A stretch of DNA of 64,000 nt from Holothuria scabra (Eukaryota; Echinodermata; Holothuroidea; Aspidochirotida; Holothuriidae): contig CM074188.1 of the NCBI GenBank assembly GCA_037179385.1, forward strand, positions 17,935,318-17,999,317, in the 5' to 3' direction. Position 1 is the first letter of the stretch; each line of letters starts with the position of its first letter. The translations under genes and the position numbers were made by a program. This document shows positions 1 to 11,900 of this stretch, in pieces. The notes beneath the pieces were generated by a model, which worked only from the letters and a program-made list of their open reading frames with translations, ran no database searches and was not told the origin of the DNA.

Positions 1-83
1 TCTTGACGTCAATGAAAGCACTCTATACGTGAAGTAACTTAAATTATTTAATTTGATATGAAATGAAATCTTTCATTTTCCAG

Positions 84-1864
84 ACAGCGGGGACTTTTCT
101 CAACTCACACCGAACGGTCAATGGCACCTTCGAGCCATGCCAGTGGAGGAACATCTAGTGAAGTATGGTTGTTGTCCGATTCCTTTCTCCGATATAACAT
201 TTACCTTGCAACTACGACGTAAGGAACTTTTCTACCTATTTAACTTGGTGCTGCCAGCAATACTCATGTCCTGGTTATCTGTCCTTAGTTTTTACATGCC
301 GATGGAATCAGGGGAAAAGGTTGGATTAAACATCACCATACTCCTTTCTCTGGTCTTTTTTCTGTTTCTCGGAGCGAGTCTGCTGCCACCAAATGCTGAC
401 TCAGTACCACTCCTCGGTAAGTCTTACCGTATTCATTTTCGCCGTTGGATCTACAAAACTTAGTGGTTTGCGAGCGAAACAGGCTTGCCATCACAAGGAC
501 CTACCACAGTATACACAAATATGATTACTAAGTGATATAGATGTTTGGCGTCCATTTGTGAGGTCCGTCTTCTCGTTTCTTTGTCTGTCTTTGTCATGAA
601 TAGTTGTATTTAATTCAAGTCCTGAACGTTATCTCCGTTCATAGGTTTTGACTTGTTTGAAACCATTGTGGTATTAAGCAACAGGCTTATAACTAAAATA
701 AAGATCGACTGATGGACCCCAGCAATTTTTCATTGCTACTTGACTTCCAGATTCGTTGAAAACATTGCAAAAAGGTTCTACTCCTTGATTTAGGAGGTCG
801 AAGTTTCAATCGCCAGTAAGGGAGATTTTTACAAAAAATACGGTTATTCAAACCTAAGTAACCAAAATCAAAACGTTTCCATAAAGGTGAGAAGTGTGAT
901 GTTGTAGTGCAAGGAACAACTAAGGACCTACTAAGTTGCCCAAGAACATGATGGTTTCCTTTCACTAAAATAGGCCTAGTCACGACCTAGCTGTCTGATA
1001 CTAAAACTTTAAAGCAAACCAATTAGTTTCCGAGAGGCAAACTGCACTGCAAGGTTATTCGTAAATATATGTAACTCAATACGTTATTTATGTGGTCCTC
1101 AAGCAATATTACAGACAATATTTATCTTTTTATTTTGTTGCTTTGCCTGAGACAGAAAATTTTGCAAACTTGGGGCAGGTATTTTCCAGTCCCGTGACTG
1201 GTACATACCGTCCCAGGCTGCTCTTTTAAGATAGGCTACCAATGCTCCAACATCTTAGTGTACGTCAATTGAATGAATATGTGATTTGTTTTTTATATCC
1301 CTTATAGCTCTTCTTTTGGAAACAATCATAATAATCATGTGCGTCGAGACGGGAATGGCTGTAATCGTCCTTCGCTTCTTCTTTCGTCAACCAAAAACAA
1401 AGCCTCCAAAATGGATGAGGTGGTTGATTCTTGACAAGCTGGCAGACATTTTGCCTTTGAAAGGACGCCACCACCCTTACAAAGAATACAATGACGATGA
1501 TGTAGATGAGGTTCTCTCCGCCAGCCCTTTTGAATTTGACGAAGGTGTAAGTTCAATTGACGACCGTGTCGTCGGAAAAAGCTTACTGGAGAAACTAGGT
1601 ATGACTTCCAATGAATCGTCAAAATGTGACGATTCTGACTACGATAGTGGCGGAGAGATGGAAGAGGCAATCGGTAGTCGGATCAAACACATCGAACGCT
1701 GCGTGCAGAGAATGAAAGAGCACGCGAAACAGGCGGACGAAGACGAAGACATCACACAGCAGTGGATGGATATTTGCATCATATTTGATCGACTTCTGTT
1801 GACTTTATTTATCATCGCTTTAGTATTAACCTCCGCAATAGTCTTGCTTTTGATGGTCTCTTAA
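84..1864 (+). CDS. Nicotinic acetylcholine receptor-like alpha-type subunit, last two exons
   Basis: This is the C-terminal part of a Cys-loop ligand-gated cation channel subunit of the plasma membrane. Exon A is 84-416 (acceptor TTTTCCAG, donor GTAAGT) and exon B is 1308-1864 (acceptor CCTTATAG, stop TAA). The split codon is completed in frame (phase 1), giving about 295 residues. Exon A holds the end of the ligand-binding domain (NGQW, then the loop C vicinal cysteines in YGCCPIPFSD), M1 and M2 (GEKVGLNITILLSL). Exon B holds M3, a cytoplasmic loop of about 120 residues with an acidic middle and an amphipathic pre-M4 helix, and M4 next to the C-terminus. The Cys-Cys pair marks an alpha-type subunit. 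GEK before M2 predicts cation selectivity. The second loop C aromatic is Phe instead of Tyr. VPL-to-M3 spacing equals that of known subunits, so no exon seems to be missing. Upstream exons lie outside the window. Confidence 0.93.
417..1307 (+). other. Intron of the acetylcholine receptor-like gene
   Basis: The intron runs from donor GTAAGT at 417 to acceptor TTATAG ending at 1307, between M2 and M3. The boundary between these segments is a common intron position in this family. I see no nested gene or repeat in it; the ORF on the minus strand at 693-983 resembles nothing I know. Confidence 0.85.
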
Positions 1865-2208
1865 TTTTTTCGCTCTTTTACTGAGGACGTGACGTTAAAG
1901 ACTGATGCAATTGAATGGACCCATTTGTGATTTCTCTACAACGACTTTTTATTACATCGTCCTTATTGATATTGTATTAACCTTTCCCGCCGTTTTAAAG
2001 TCTCTCTTGTTGTTATACATTCACTTATATATCTACTAAAAGCAGGTGTTATGACGTCACAGAAGTGCTGGGATACACTGACTTGAATTTTTTTATGTGA
2101 AATGGCTAATGACGTTTTTCCGCCTCAGCTATGATGTAATCACCCGGATGGTCCTCGATAATAAATTGTGTATGTTTCATATTATTTTAAGCCAATCTTT
2201 GTTTTCAT

Positions 2209-2218
2209 AATAAATAAA
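2209..2218 (+). other. Overlapping polyadenylation signals
   Basis: Two overlapping AATAAA hexamers (2209-2214 and 2213-2218) lie about 345 bases after the stop codon of the receptor gene. They are the best candidate for its 3' end. The stretch 1865-2208 would then be its 3' UTR, and I see no other feature in it. Confidence 0.5.
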
Positions 2219-2762
2219 ACTCTGGATTTGATCATGGTAGGCATATAAAGTGCTTTCACTGATGTCACAAGCGGCGTCCCTTTTATAGGACGAAAACCTA
2301 GTTCACGCTAGCTGGTGTAGCTAGCTGCTAGCTGAGAAGCAGCCGACGACCCCGTGTGACTGTTACACTAAACCGCTGATGTCGACTTTTGCCCGGCAGA
2401 GGACGTGGCTAACCAATTGTGACGTCACGTGAATGTCAGGTACATTTACAGAAAAAACAAACAGAAGGGGAAAAAGAAAACGGGAAAAGTGAAGTCAATT
2501 TTTTGACACTAATTGACAGGGTCTGTTTTGTTTTCCTTGTGTATTCTTTCGTATTCTCTTATGCTGGTGTATACAATATTTAACAAGGTTACTTTTGCAA
2601 GAAAAAACGCTCAGACGAATTAATATGGCAGAGAGAAGTAATGCACCAGTGAAACGTCTTAACTGGAATATTTCTCCGAAGAAAAAAATGTGTGGGCGAC
2701 AATTTACCAACATGTGAAAGTTAGTGGGTAACCTTTTTTAATGAAGAGAAAGAGCATATTGT
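2219..2762. other. Intergenic stretch, no gene seen
   Basis: AT-rich sequence with several GACGTCA-like and TGACGTCAC words (around 2431) but no ORF with family resemblance. A short segment near 2248-2340 resembles 16263-16370 (same order of AGTGCTTTCAC, ATGTCACAAG and GCTAGCT-type words), suggesting an old dispersed repeat. Confidence 0.4.
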
Positions 2763-3013
2763 TTAAAGGGCAAGAGCAGTTGCCCAATACTTCTATTTAA
2801 GCAGCAGCTAAATCGCATTATTAATTTCTTCTAATTCCTCTTCAAAGTATTTTTCAAAATGAATATGGCATATTTAACGTAAACCAAACAGTAACGTCCA
2901 GTAAATTTTACATTTTAGGAGAACAATATTGTCACATGACTCTCAAGAACCAATCATAAAACAGGACAATCTACTACTCTACTTCAATGTGGGGACTCAA
3001 TTTTGCCTTTTAA
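2763..3013. mobile_element. MITE, TTAAAGGGC family, copy A
   Basis: The segment starts TTAAAGGGCAAGAGCAGT and ends with the inverted form TTGCCTTTTAA. Inside it carries the words CACATGACTCTCAAG, CCAATCAT and CTACTACTCTACTTCAA, which recur in copies at 7395, 53708 (reversed) and about 59150. It has no coding content. Terminal inverted repeats plus dispersed copies of similar size suggest a non-autonomous DNA transposon; the superfamily is not determined. Confidence 0.65.
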
Positions 3014-3196
3014 GTTGAAATACGGTCATCATGCGCATCAGTTGATAAAGAACGACGGGGAATATTGATTTGAAACCAGAATGCAAAAATGCATTGAGGT
3101 TTCGATGATACACACATGCTCTTTTCAATAAAATGCTACAATTCTTGTAACAACTGGTGACCCAAAGTGACCTTTGACTCCACCTGTAGGTAGCTG

Positions 3197-3557
3197 CACT
3201 ATAAAATCAAAAGAGTGAACTTAGTCACTCTTTGATCGAGTGAAAAGTATAAATTCACTCCATAAGAGTGATAATTCACTCCAAGAGGAGTGAAGTTCCC
3301 TCCAAAAAGAGTGAAGTTTCACTCTTGATGGAGTGCCCACAGTGATCGCTCTTAAAAAAAGAGCGATCATTGCAGGCACTCGTGGAAGAGTGAATTTTCC
3401 CTCTTCCTCTAGTGAATTTCACTCTTTTTGGAGCGAACGTCACTCTTTTTGGAGGGAACTTCACTCCTCTTGGAGTGAATTATCACTCTAATGGAGTGCA
3501 TTTACACTTTTCACTCGATCAAAGAGCGACTAAGTTCACTCTTTTGATTTTAGAGTG
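3197..3557. repeat. Foldback palindrome, 361 bp
   Basis: The left arm begins CACTATAAAATCAAAAGAGT and the right arm ends with the inverted form CTTTTGATTTTAGAGTG. The arms meet around 3354-3358, where GATCGCTCTT faces AAGAGCGATC across a run of A. The arms are built from repeated GAGTGAA and TTCACTC words and differ in length by about 40 bases. It lies inside the left part of the minisatellite element and is absent from the second copy of that element, so it is probably a nested insertion. Short ORFs here are by-products of the repeat. Confidence 0.85.
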
Positions 3558-3639
3558 TGGTTTTTCCTTTAACCAAAACATTTCTATATTCAAAAAGCCA
3601 AATTACATACTGTGCCTTAAGATATACTGCAAACAAGGT

Positions 3640-5165
3640 TTTCAGAGTTTAATTCCAGGTGGTACCAGATGACCATTGACCTCCACAAAAACAACAGGTG
3701 CAGTACTTTCAACTCACCATAGCACATCCACATACTAATTAGGAAATCCATCCAAGTTTCCTACCTTGAGATACCCCAGTTTTCTTTTCACCTCCACAAA
3801 AAAACCTTATACAGACCATCTTCTCACCAAAATTCATCCACATACTAATTATGCTATCCATCCAAGTTTCATACCTTGAGCTATCCTAAACAAGTTTTTC
3901 TGAGTTTGATCCCCTATGACCCAAAATGACCTTTGACCTATACCAAAATCAAAAGGGTTCCTCCTTACATCATAACGCATCAACATATCAAGTTTGAAAT
4001 CAATCCAAGCTTCCTACCTTGAGATATTGTGTGAAAAAAGGTTTTCAGGATTTGTCCCCTCCTGACCCCACATGACCTTTGACCTCCACCAAAATATATA
4101 GGATTCTTCTTTACATCATAATGCATCAACATATCAAGTTTGAAATGAATTCAACTTTCATACCATGATGTGTCATGTAAACAAGGATTTCAGAGTTTGA
4201 CCCCATGTGACCCCAAATGACCTTTGACCTCCACCAAAATTAATTGGCTTCTTCCTTACATCATAACACATCAACATATCAAGATTGAAATGAATCCAAG
4301 TGTCCTACCATGATGTATCATGTAAACAAGGATTTCAGGGTTTGACCCCATGTGAACCCAAATGACCTTTGACCTCCACCAAAATTAATTGGGTTCTTCC
4401 TCACATCATAACGCATCAGCATATCAAGTTTGAAATGAATCCAAGTTTTCTACCTTCAGATAAAGTGTGAACAAGGATTCCAGGATTTGACCCCAGGTGA
4501 CCCCAAATGAGTCCTTTCTTACAGAATAACCTATCGACATATCAAGTTTGAAATTAATTCAAGTTTCCTACCATGAGATGTCGTGTAAATAAGGATTTGG
4601 GGGTTTGACCCCCAGGTGACCCCAAATGACCTTTGACCTCCACCAAAATCAATCGGATCCTTTCTTACATCATAACGCATCAACATATCAAGTTTGAAAT
4701 TAATCCAAGTTTCCTACCATGAGATATCGTGTAAACATGGACTTCAGGTTTTGACCCCACGTGACCCCAAATGACCTTTGACCTCCACCAAAATCGATAG
4801 GGTTCTTCCTTACATCATAACGCATCAACATATCAAGTTTGAAATTAATCCAAGTTTTTTACCATGAGATATCGTGCAAACAAGAATTTCGCGGTTTGAC
4901 CCCAGGTGACCCCAAATGACCTTTGACCTCCACCAAAATCAATAGGGTTCTTTTTTACATCATAACGCATCAGCATATCAAGTTTGAAATTAATTCAAGT
5001 TTCCTACCTTGAGATATTGTGTAAACAAGGATTTTGGGTTGTGACCCCCTGTGACCCCAGATGACCTTTGACCTCAACCAAAATAAATAGGGGTCTCCCT
5101 CTCAGCATGGGGTATCTGTGTACCAAGTTTGAGAACTGTCAGATCTTCCTTTCTCAAGATATCAT
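3640..5165. repeat. Minisatellite, unit about 145 bp
   Basis: The phrase ATGACCTTTGACCTCCACC recurs at 4072, 4217, 4372, 4626, 4771, 4916 and 5061. The last four are exactly 145 bases apart; one unit near 4507 has lost this phrase. Each unit continues with TACATCATAACGCATCAACA, a TTTGAAAT word, and GAGATATCGTGTAAACAAGG. Earlier units (3640-4060) are more diverged. No reading frame stays open through the array. Confidence 0.9.
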
Positions 5166-5620
5166 GTAAACAAGCAAAGTGTCACAAACACACACATATA
5201 CACACATACATACACACACACGCCATCATGAATGCATAGGTCTCTCTTTTCATCGAAACCAATTATAAGCGTATGTGTCCCCTCTGCTTAATGGGGAACC
5301 TATTTTTCCGAATGTCCGTAATTGATGACACATCCAAAAGTTCGAGCAAAACCGAACGGACATTCGGATGGGAGTAATTTAACAATGTATGATAATTACT
5401 CCATTGTCACCTAGCGCAGAGGATTGCCTGTACGAAACGTGTGATTCTTAACTGATTAAACGCGATCTACGCGGGACGCTACCACCAGTTGACAAAACTT
5501 CGAACAATCCCGACCACCCTCGAATGGCTCCAAATGGCATTTCCAAACCTGTAAGTAGAGCACATGCATACGTTACTTTGAATTTTCGCCGGATTATCCG
5601 CGAGGCCGAAAATGTACTGA

Positions 5621-5870
5621 GTAGGGTTCCCAAGACCGAAAATCAAAAGGAGTTCACGAGACCAAAGATTCGCGAGACTGGAAAGAAAGTAGGATCCACG
5701 AAACTAAAAATGAAGAAAGGTGCGTGAGATCGACATTAAAATTCCGATGACATGTATTTATTTTCAGGTTCGTGGACCTATTCTTATTTCAGGTCTTGCA
5801 AACCTTTTCCTGCTACTTTCGGTCTCGCGAACCCTTTCTCATTGAAATTTTCGGTCTGGTAAACCTTCTG
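5621..5870. repeat. Imperfect inverted repeat of CGCGAGACCGAAA-type units
   Basis: The left arm (about 5621-5719) contains repeated words such as CACGAGACCAAAG, CGCGAGACTGGAAAG and CCACGAAACTAAAA. The right arm (about 5758-5870) contains their inverted forms, such as TTTCGGTCTCGCGAACC and TTTTCGGTCTGG. Both arms look like short tandem arrays of a 30-35 base unit, in opposite orientation around a spacer at about 5740. Short ORFs on both strands here are explained by the repeat. Confidence 0.6.
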
Positions 5871-5910
5871 GCTTCGGTATCGTGGGATGCCCCCAAAGTT
5901 TTTGAGTGGT

Positions 5911-7394
5911 TTCAATGGTATTTGATCGGCGAACCTTTGAAATGCAGCACAGTACTTAGAACACTTCTCTAACCAACCTATATGCAACGTCTTTGACTCT
6001 TTTGATAAAACCTCGAATATAAGTGATTTTCATCGACTTACGATATTGAGGATTGCTTGAGGGAATGCTTGTCTCCTATTGTGAAAAATGACACATTCCT
6101 CACTTATGTCAAATTTGTTTTTTAGCAGTTTGTTCCTAAAATATGTAAAATACATTTTACTTCATAGGGTACGTAGCATATGTGGCACCAGATTGCATAT
6201 ATGGTCACTTAGTTTCAAAAATTTTCAAGGGAAGGGGATAACCCCCGTCAAAACCAGGGAATATCTACCACAACAGGAGAGAAAGACCCACTGCTATTTC
6301 AAAGCTGGGGTTGATATCTTACAGCAGTAAGGTACATTCCCTGTCTCTACCGTTCCTGCGCTGGTCCTTATTCCCTAAGATCGTCATTGGATTCCACTCT
6401 CGTATTGACAACAAGACAAATAAATATACAATTAGACAGAAAGTTGAATTGCAACCACTTTTAATGATTCCATGTATTATCAATCATACCCAACTATGTA
6501 CATTAAGATCGAAATTCAATCAACTCAAAAGACATTTAAAATTAACTTTGAATTGGAATTTGATACCTATTGCACAAATATACTGTTCCAAGAAATCGAA
6601 GAGATATCGACCAAAACTACATTTGTTTGGAATACCTTTGACAGGGGACTTCCAAGTAACAGTTTCCTGCTTTGACTTCGATTGCCAAGGTTGGACTGGG
6701 CTTTCTTGATCTAAAAACTTCGTTCGGTAACAAAAGAGGAAAATACATTACCCACACTGACACAATCATAACAAACCAGTTCTCACCGAGTCAAAGATTT
6801 AGGCCTCCTTGGTGCCTGAATGTGACGTCACAAAGTTTAGGCCCATAAAAAGATGGCAGCACCTCACTGCAGCAGCAGTGGTGGTTTTATTTCAGTAAGA
6901 AGTTGCAAAATTAAAATTTTACAAAGGCAATGAAAGTACTCTGTATGGCAGGGTAATCAGAAAGTCCGGTTCGGATTGTATGCATTTTAATGGAATGATT
7001 ACTTACATAGCTGAATACTTAATTTTGAAGGTTGGGGACATAGGAAATTGAGTATTTGGTGAAAGAGGCACTGAAAACCTAGAAAATAGACATAACTCTC
7101 ATCAAATACATCAAAAACTGACCATTTTACAGGATAATTTCTGATTTGACCTTCTCGCAGGATAATTTCTGATTTGTGCATGGAAACATGAGCCCAACAT
7201 GCAAATTCTGTGATGTTGAGAGAGAGAGATAGGTCATGTATTTTCTATTGCTATCCTTTGTTTTTACAATTTTCATTTAAAGGACAGTTGTAACATTAGT
7301 AGGCTTCAACCTGAGGTTTATATCTTATACTTTAGTTGAAATTGTGCCCTTGAGTTTCATTAGTATTGCTAAATTAAAACTATCTGATGAGTAA
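5911..7394. other. Intergenic stretch, no convincing gene
   Basis: Open frames at 6311-6709 and 6472-6675 overlap each other, show no family resemblance and lack clear splice or promoter context. I treat them as chance ORFs. Confidence 0.5.
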
Positions 7395-7603
7395 TTAAAG
7401 GGCAAGATCAGTCGTCCCGAAGTTATTTTGAAACAACAAATAAATCTCACAAGGTTCCTCTTATTTCTCTTCAAATTATCTTTCATAATATTTTAGCACT
7501 TCAATATTGTAGATTCAAGGTCACAGGACTCTCAAGGGCCAATCGTGAAAAAAAGACAGGTCTACTACACTACTTCAAGTTGCGGAGACTGCTCTCGCCC
7601 TTA
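7395..7603. mobile_element. MITE, TTAAAGGGC family, copy B
   Basis: It begins TTAAAGGGCAAGATCAGTC and ends with GACTGCTCTCGCCCTTA, so the termini are inverted repeats of about 20 bases. Internal words GGTCACAGGACTCTCAAG and GGTCTACTACACTACTTCAA match copy A and, reversed, copy C. Confidence 0.7.
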
Positions 7604-8536
7604 CAGAGATAATGTCACGTTGATGTCAAACATATTTCAGGCCTATATTTTACACTCTTTGTTCTCTTTGTTTGTAGCCAGATGAACAAGTCAAAGAGAC
7701 AGAGGTTAAATATTAAGGAACTTACATGAATCAAGCAAGTAAGAAAGCTAACAGACATGGCCATGAAAAGTGCGGAAGTAAATTCATGTCCCTAAAACGC
7801 ATCCTTGGAAATACAACTTCAGACGGAACAAGATCTGGGGACAGCATGGTGGCAGACACCACCCTAATTTTTGCAGAAAATTTCCTGTAATGGTATTTAA
7901 GTCACATGATTCCCAGCATCACAATAATTGAGGGCCAGAGCTTCTTTCCTCAATCCTCAAACTCACCCTGTCAGCCATAGATTTGTGTTAGACTTATCCC
8001 TGTTTAATTTCATATGATATACTGTGAGATGAAGGCACCAACTTATTTTTTAGAGTTATTGAAATTTATCCAGATAGGAGGGAAATATTTCACAATACTG
8101 CCTAACAGAATCTACCAACTTTAAAAAAAAACCTTTCAGTTTATAGGAACCTTACAGTAACCACTTGACAGCAACATTCACGATCAATGATTAACTCCTC
8201 ATTTTTAAGCCATTTGCTAGTATATTTTTAATAGCAAAATTAACAACATGAAATTGGTCACCAATGTTCCAGCTGATGTTCTCACAACTACTTAACTAAA
8301 GGGGCAATCAGCATTTATATCTTTACAGTTTTTCACAACTTTAGTACTTCACCAAATTTACACTGACCTAAAACTAACAGAAATTGAGCTGTGATCACAG
8401 CCTAACATTCTGAATGGTTATAGTGTAGATAAGGTTGTCTAGTCTTGCATCTGTGTGGAAACTTTTAACCTGAAAATTATTAAGAATTTTTCATTCAACA
8501 GCAGCTAACACAACATTAATGTTTCTTCTAACCACT
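7604..8536. other. Intergenic stretch, no gene seen
   Basis: AT-rich sequence without a long ORF or recognisable repeat. Confidence 0.5.
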
Positions 8537-8911
8537 GACTTATATACATGGACAGAGTACGTAACGTGTACGTCCTATCGGTCGCCACCGACTGGGACAA
8601 AAAGGCGCACCAAGCTGGGGGCCGTGAAGCTATAAATCATCTGATTTGACAACGACCCCATAATATTTTGAACAAAAGCTAAACTTGAATGGGAAACAAT
8701 ATCATACTCCTGCAATATGTGAAGTGATTTTGACCTTACCTTGCCATATTCCAAAAATATTTTAACTTTCTTGCAAAATCTGGGGACTGACTTGAGCAAG
8801 TCCAAACTATCACACAAAACAATCACAGACTGCCATCTTGGTGTGCTTTTTCTCATACATACACTAGCGACAATCTACTGTGTAGTATGCTCTGTCCATG
8901 TATAGGAAGTC
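8537..8911 (-). mobile_element. MITE, TATACATGGACAGAG family, copy 1
   Basis: TATACATGGACAGAG at 8543-8557 is inverted exactly at 8890-8904, and the outer GACTT word extends the terminal repeat to 8537 and 8911. The inside matches 15869-16250 in the opposite orientation. An ORF on the minus strand (8575-8856) has a sister ORF in the other copy, which reflects shared repeat sequence. It resembles no known transposase and is too short to be one. Confidence 0.75.
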
Positions 8912-11900
8912 TGTACTTCTAACCCCAAAGATCTAAATGTATCTATACTCTGGTGAATAGTTCAGGAATGGAAAACGAGGTGCTGTGGCAAAAGATTCAC
9001 ATTCTCTGTGGAACTCTTGATTGCCCTTTTAGTGAATAAAGAAACAGTCATTACATAAACCTATAAAAGTACATCCACTGCATTGTCTAATAAACAAAAC
9101 TAAGAAAACCACAGTTGGCCACAATGTCCATGTTCAATCCAACCTACCAACCTTACAAAACAATGTCATATATATACAGACAACTGAGAAGCGGCTCTGC
9201 TAAAAAAAACATCTAAAAGCACCAAATAAAAGAATTTCACTTTTGAAGTGTTGTGGATGAAATCGCCTTTTTTTTCTAAAAAAATATAGATTAATAAATA
9301 ATGTTGAAGTACCAACATGGCCCTAAATGATGTAATATAAAGAGTTGCAGGATCATATTTATTTAAAGCAAACTTCCATTTGCAATGGGGAATATTCTGA
9401 TATGAGAAAAATATGCAAATAAATGAGAAACATACAAAAAAGAAAGGAAATTCAATTGCCTTTGGCTTGCTAAGTAAGCAGTTCTGGTAAATACTATCTC
9501 AAACTGTGATTTCTTTTAACTCCAGAATACTGGCCAACTACACACCTTTGAAATAGCTTTCTGCTGCCAACAGCATAAAAATTATTGGTGTTGAAATAAA
9601 GTTCAGAAACTTATGTCCCTGCAATAAATGATCCACCACACAACATTAACAGCAAACGAAAAACATAAAGCAATTAGACTTACAAAGCTTGCACATTTTG
9701 CTGACCATGCTATTCAATCCAACATCCTTCTCTGTAAATACTTTTCAATCAATTCATACCATTGCACCATCAAAATTCATAGCTTTATTTTGGTAAGCCA
9801 AAACAGTGAGGCTACAGAGCATTATACTATAAGTTAAGTCATCTCCAAACTGTAGAGCATTGGTGTGTATCTAATTTCAGGCATTACATCATATTTCAGC
9901 CAACCAGCCAAACTGCATCTTCACCAATACAATGATTCAGACCACGTTTAATATTCACCTTACACTCTGTTGGCAGGCACCATATTAACTACACTTACCA
10001 GAAAAACCCCTTTGGGCTGGGGCTCTAGAATATGACCACAATATATATGTTGTCATATTCTAGAGCCTGTACTTATGCCTGTCAAAGAAGGTGACTAAAG
10101 AGGAGGACTTGAACAGTATTTTAACTTGGAAGATACGATGACTGCCTTCCTATTCACCGTATTTCAACTTAAAAGATACAATGACTACCTACCTATGTAG
10201 CGACAATACACAACAACTGGTGTTGGTATGTCATTATTTAAGTCTTGAAATTCCTAAAACAAATTTGCTTTAATATCATGATGCTTCAGTGTCAAGCAGA
10301 TACCACCAGTTAACTAATGATTTGTTCACAAAGCATAATCTGGGTCAAATATGCAGTTAAACCAGGATGTATTGTGCACCATACTGTGAAAAATACAAAA
10401 ACACAAAGAAACAACTGCACACAATGCCTCATACCCTTCTGAATGAATTAAAGCAGACTTTTTGTTGATCCTGACATGTGTTACCATACGCTGAGCTATT
10501 TCTCAAATTTGGCATTATTCAATCGTTCGAGGACTGATTTGGTGGATTGTGACTAAGGAAACTTCTGGAAAACCCTCTCTGGAAATACTATAACTAAATT
10601 TGGATTCAGATTGATAAATAAGTTTGAATGGATATTCTCAAAAACCCATCAACAAATACAGTACCATTATCTTTCTACAACAGCTGCAATTTTAAAACAG
10701 TAAATAAATACTTCTTTATAGTACTACTCTAAATAAAGCAGACAAAATCCTCTTTTGTGCTGACTTTTTCATCAAAAGAAAGTCCTACAGAGACTGTAAT
10801 GTGCCCAAAATATGGATTTACTTTGATGAGCTTTTGTGGTTTAGTTTCTTTCCAATTGGTTTAAGTAATTTTTCCAGTTGCAGCTCACTGGCGTGCTTTC
10901 TAAACTCAATTGCATATACTGAGCACCAAGCACAATTATGACAGTCAGTTTTATTTTTAAAGGAATGGAATACAAACAATGGCATCATTGCAACTGGAAT
11001 GAAAGAGAACTGCCCTCAGTTGTCTTGGGCTAGGAGGGTTAAAGTTCAAGATATTTTAGGGACACGTTTCAGTCTTTTCATGTTGTCTATTAGTTAAGCA
11101 TAGCCTAAACAGTAAAGTAAGGTTCAACTGATGTTAGATTCTTTAGAAGATTCTTCCAGAACCGAATTTATGTTTGATACGTTAAAGATAAACACACTCC
11201 AACCATTATGTTGAAAGTTACTTTATTTCCCATGTTTGGTTCTTGAGATATTAGCAAAAAAAGAAAGGTGTGATGTCATGGATTCACACTGTTGCCAAAT
11301 GTTTTGTTATTCTTTATTCTTTATCCTATCATTTTAACCTTGAATTGATTAGGGATTTAGTTATGATATCTTGCCTCTAAGGGATATTTAAGTTTTTTAT
11401 AATTTCATTGCTCTGTATAGAGCAGAGAGACAAAGACTAGATTAAGAAAGAGTGGTAGGGGTCAGCTACTAGCGAATTCATTTTTATTATTCTAGCTGTA
11501 GGCACCGTAAAAAGAAGCTGTTACAATACAATAACTTTTTAAAATGAAGCATAGAGTGCTTTCTATGCTTACGTCACTACCTCCTCTGTGAAACACCTAG
11601 ATTTTGTGTGTATTTTAAATAACCTGTTCACACTATTTTGAAGCTATTTTGAATGCTCTAGTTCTAAGCTATTTTGCATGCTCTAGTTCTGCAAATTATT
11701 ATTTTTTTTTTTGTGGACGTCATAATGATTGCTTAACCTCTATGACGTGTCTATTACATGCACGTCCCATTTTCATTGTCATTGTATAACCCTTATACTT
11801 GGCATTTGCAGACTGAAGCATGTAGGCTACAAAAATAAGCCAATACGAAACAAGCTTGTATCTCGAAATGCAATAGTGTTTACTAACTGATTCATACTCC

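Larger units (their letters stand above)
3098..5260. mobile_element. TIR element with internal 145-bp minisatellite, copy 1
   Basis: The left end GGTTTCGATGATA (3098-3110) is mirrored by TTTCATCGAAACC at 5248-5260. Directly outside the left end, the bases from 3072 (GAAACCAGAATGCA) form a small hairpin with the terminus. The interior is a tandem array ending in CA-rich sequence and CGCCATCATGAATGCAT. The same left end, array motif and right end recur at 21345-22656, which defines the unit. I see no coding capacity, so the element is non-autonomous and its superfamily is unknown to me. Confidence 0.65.

Noticed and set aside
3098..5260. CRISPR array suggested by regular repeats
   Set aside because: Repeats are head-to-tail without unique spacers, in a eukaryotic genome; this is a minisatellite.
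6311..6709. 132-codon ORF as a gene
   Set aside because: Overlapped by another ORF in a different frame, no homology, no splice or promoter signals.
8575..8856. Conserved ORF shared with 15924-16112, as a possible transposase
   Set aside because: The similarity follows from the shared MITE sequence; it has no catalytic motif and is far too short.
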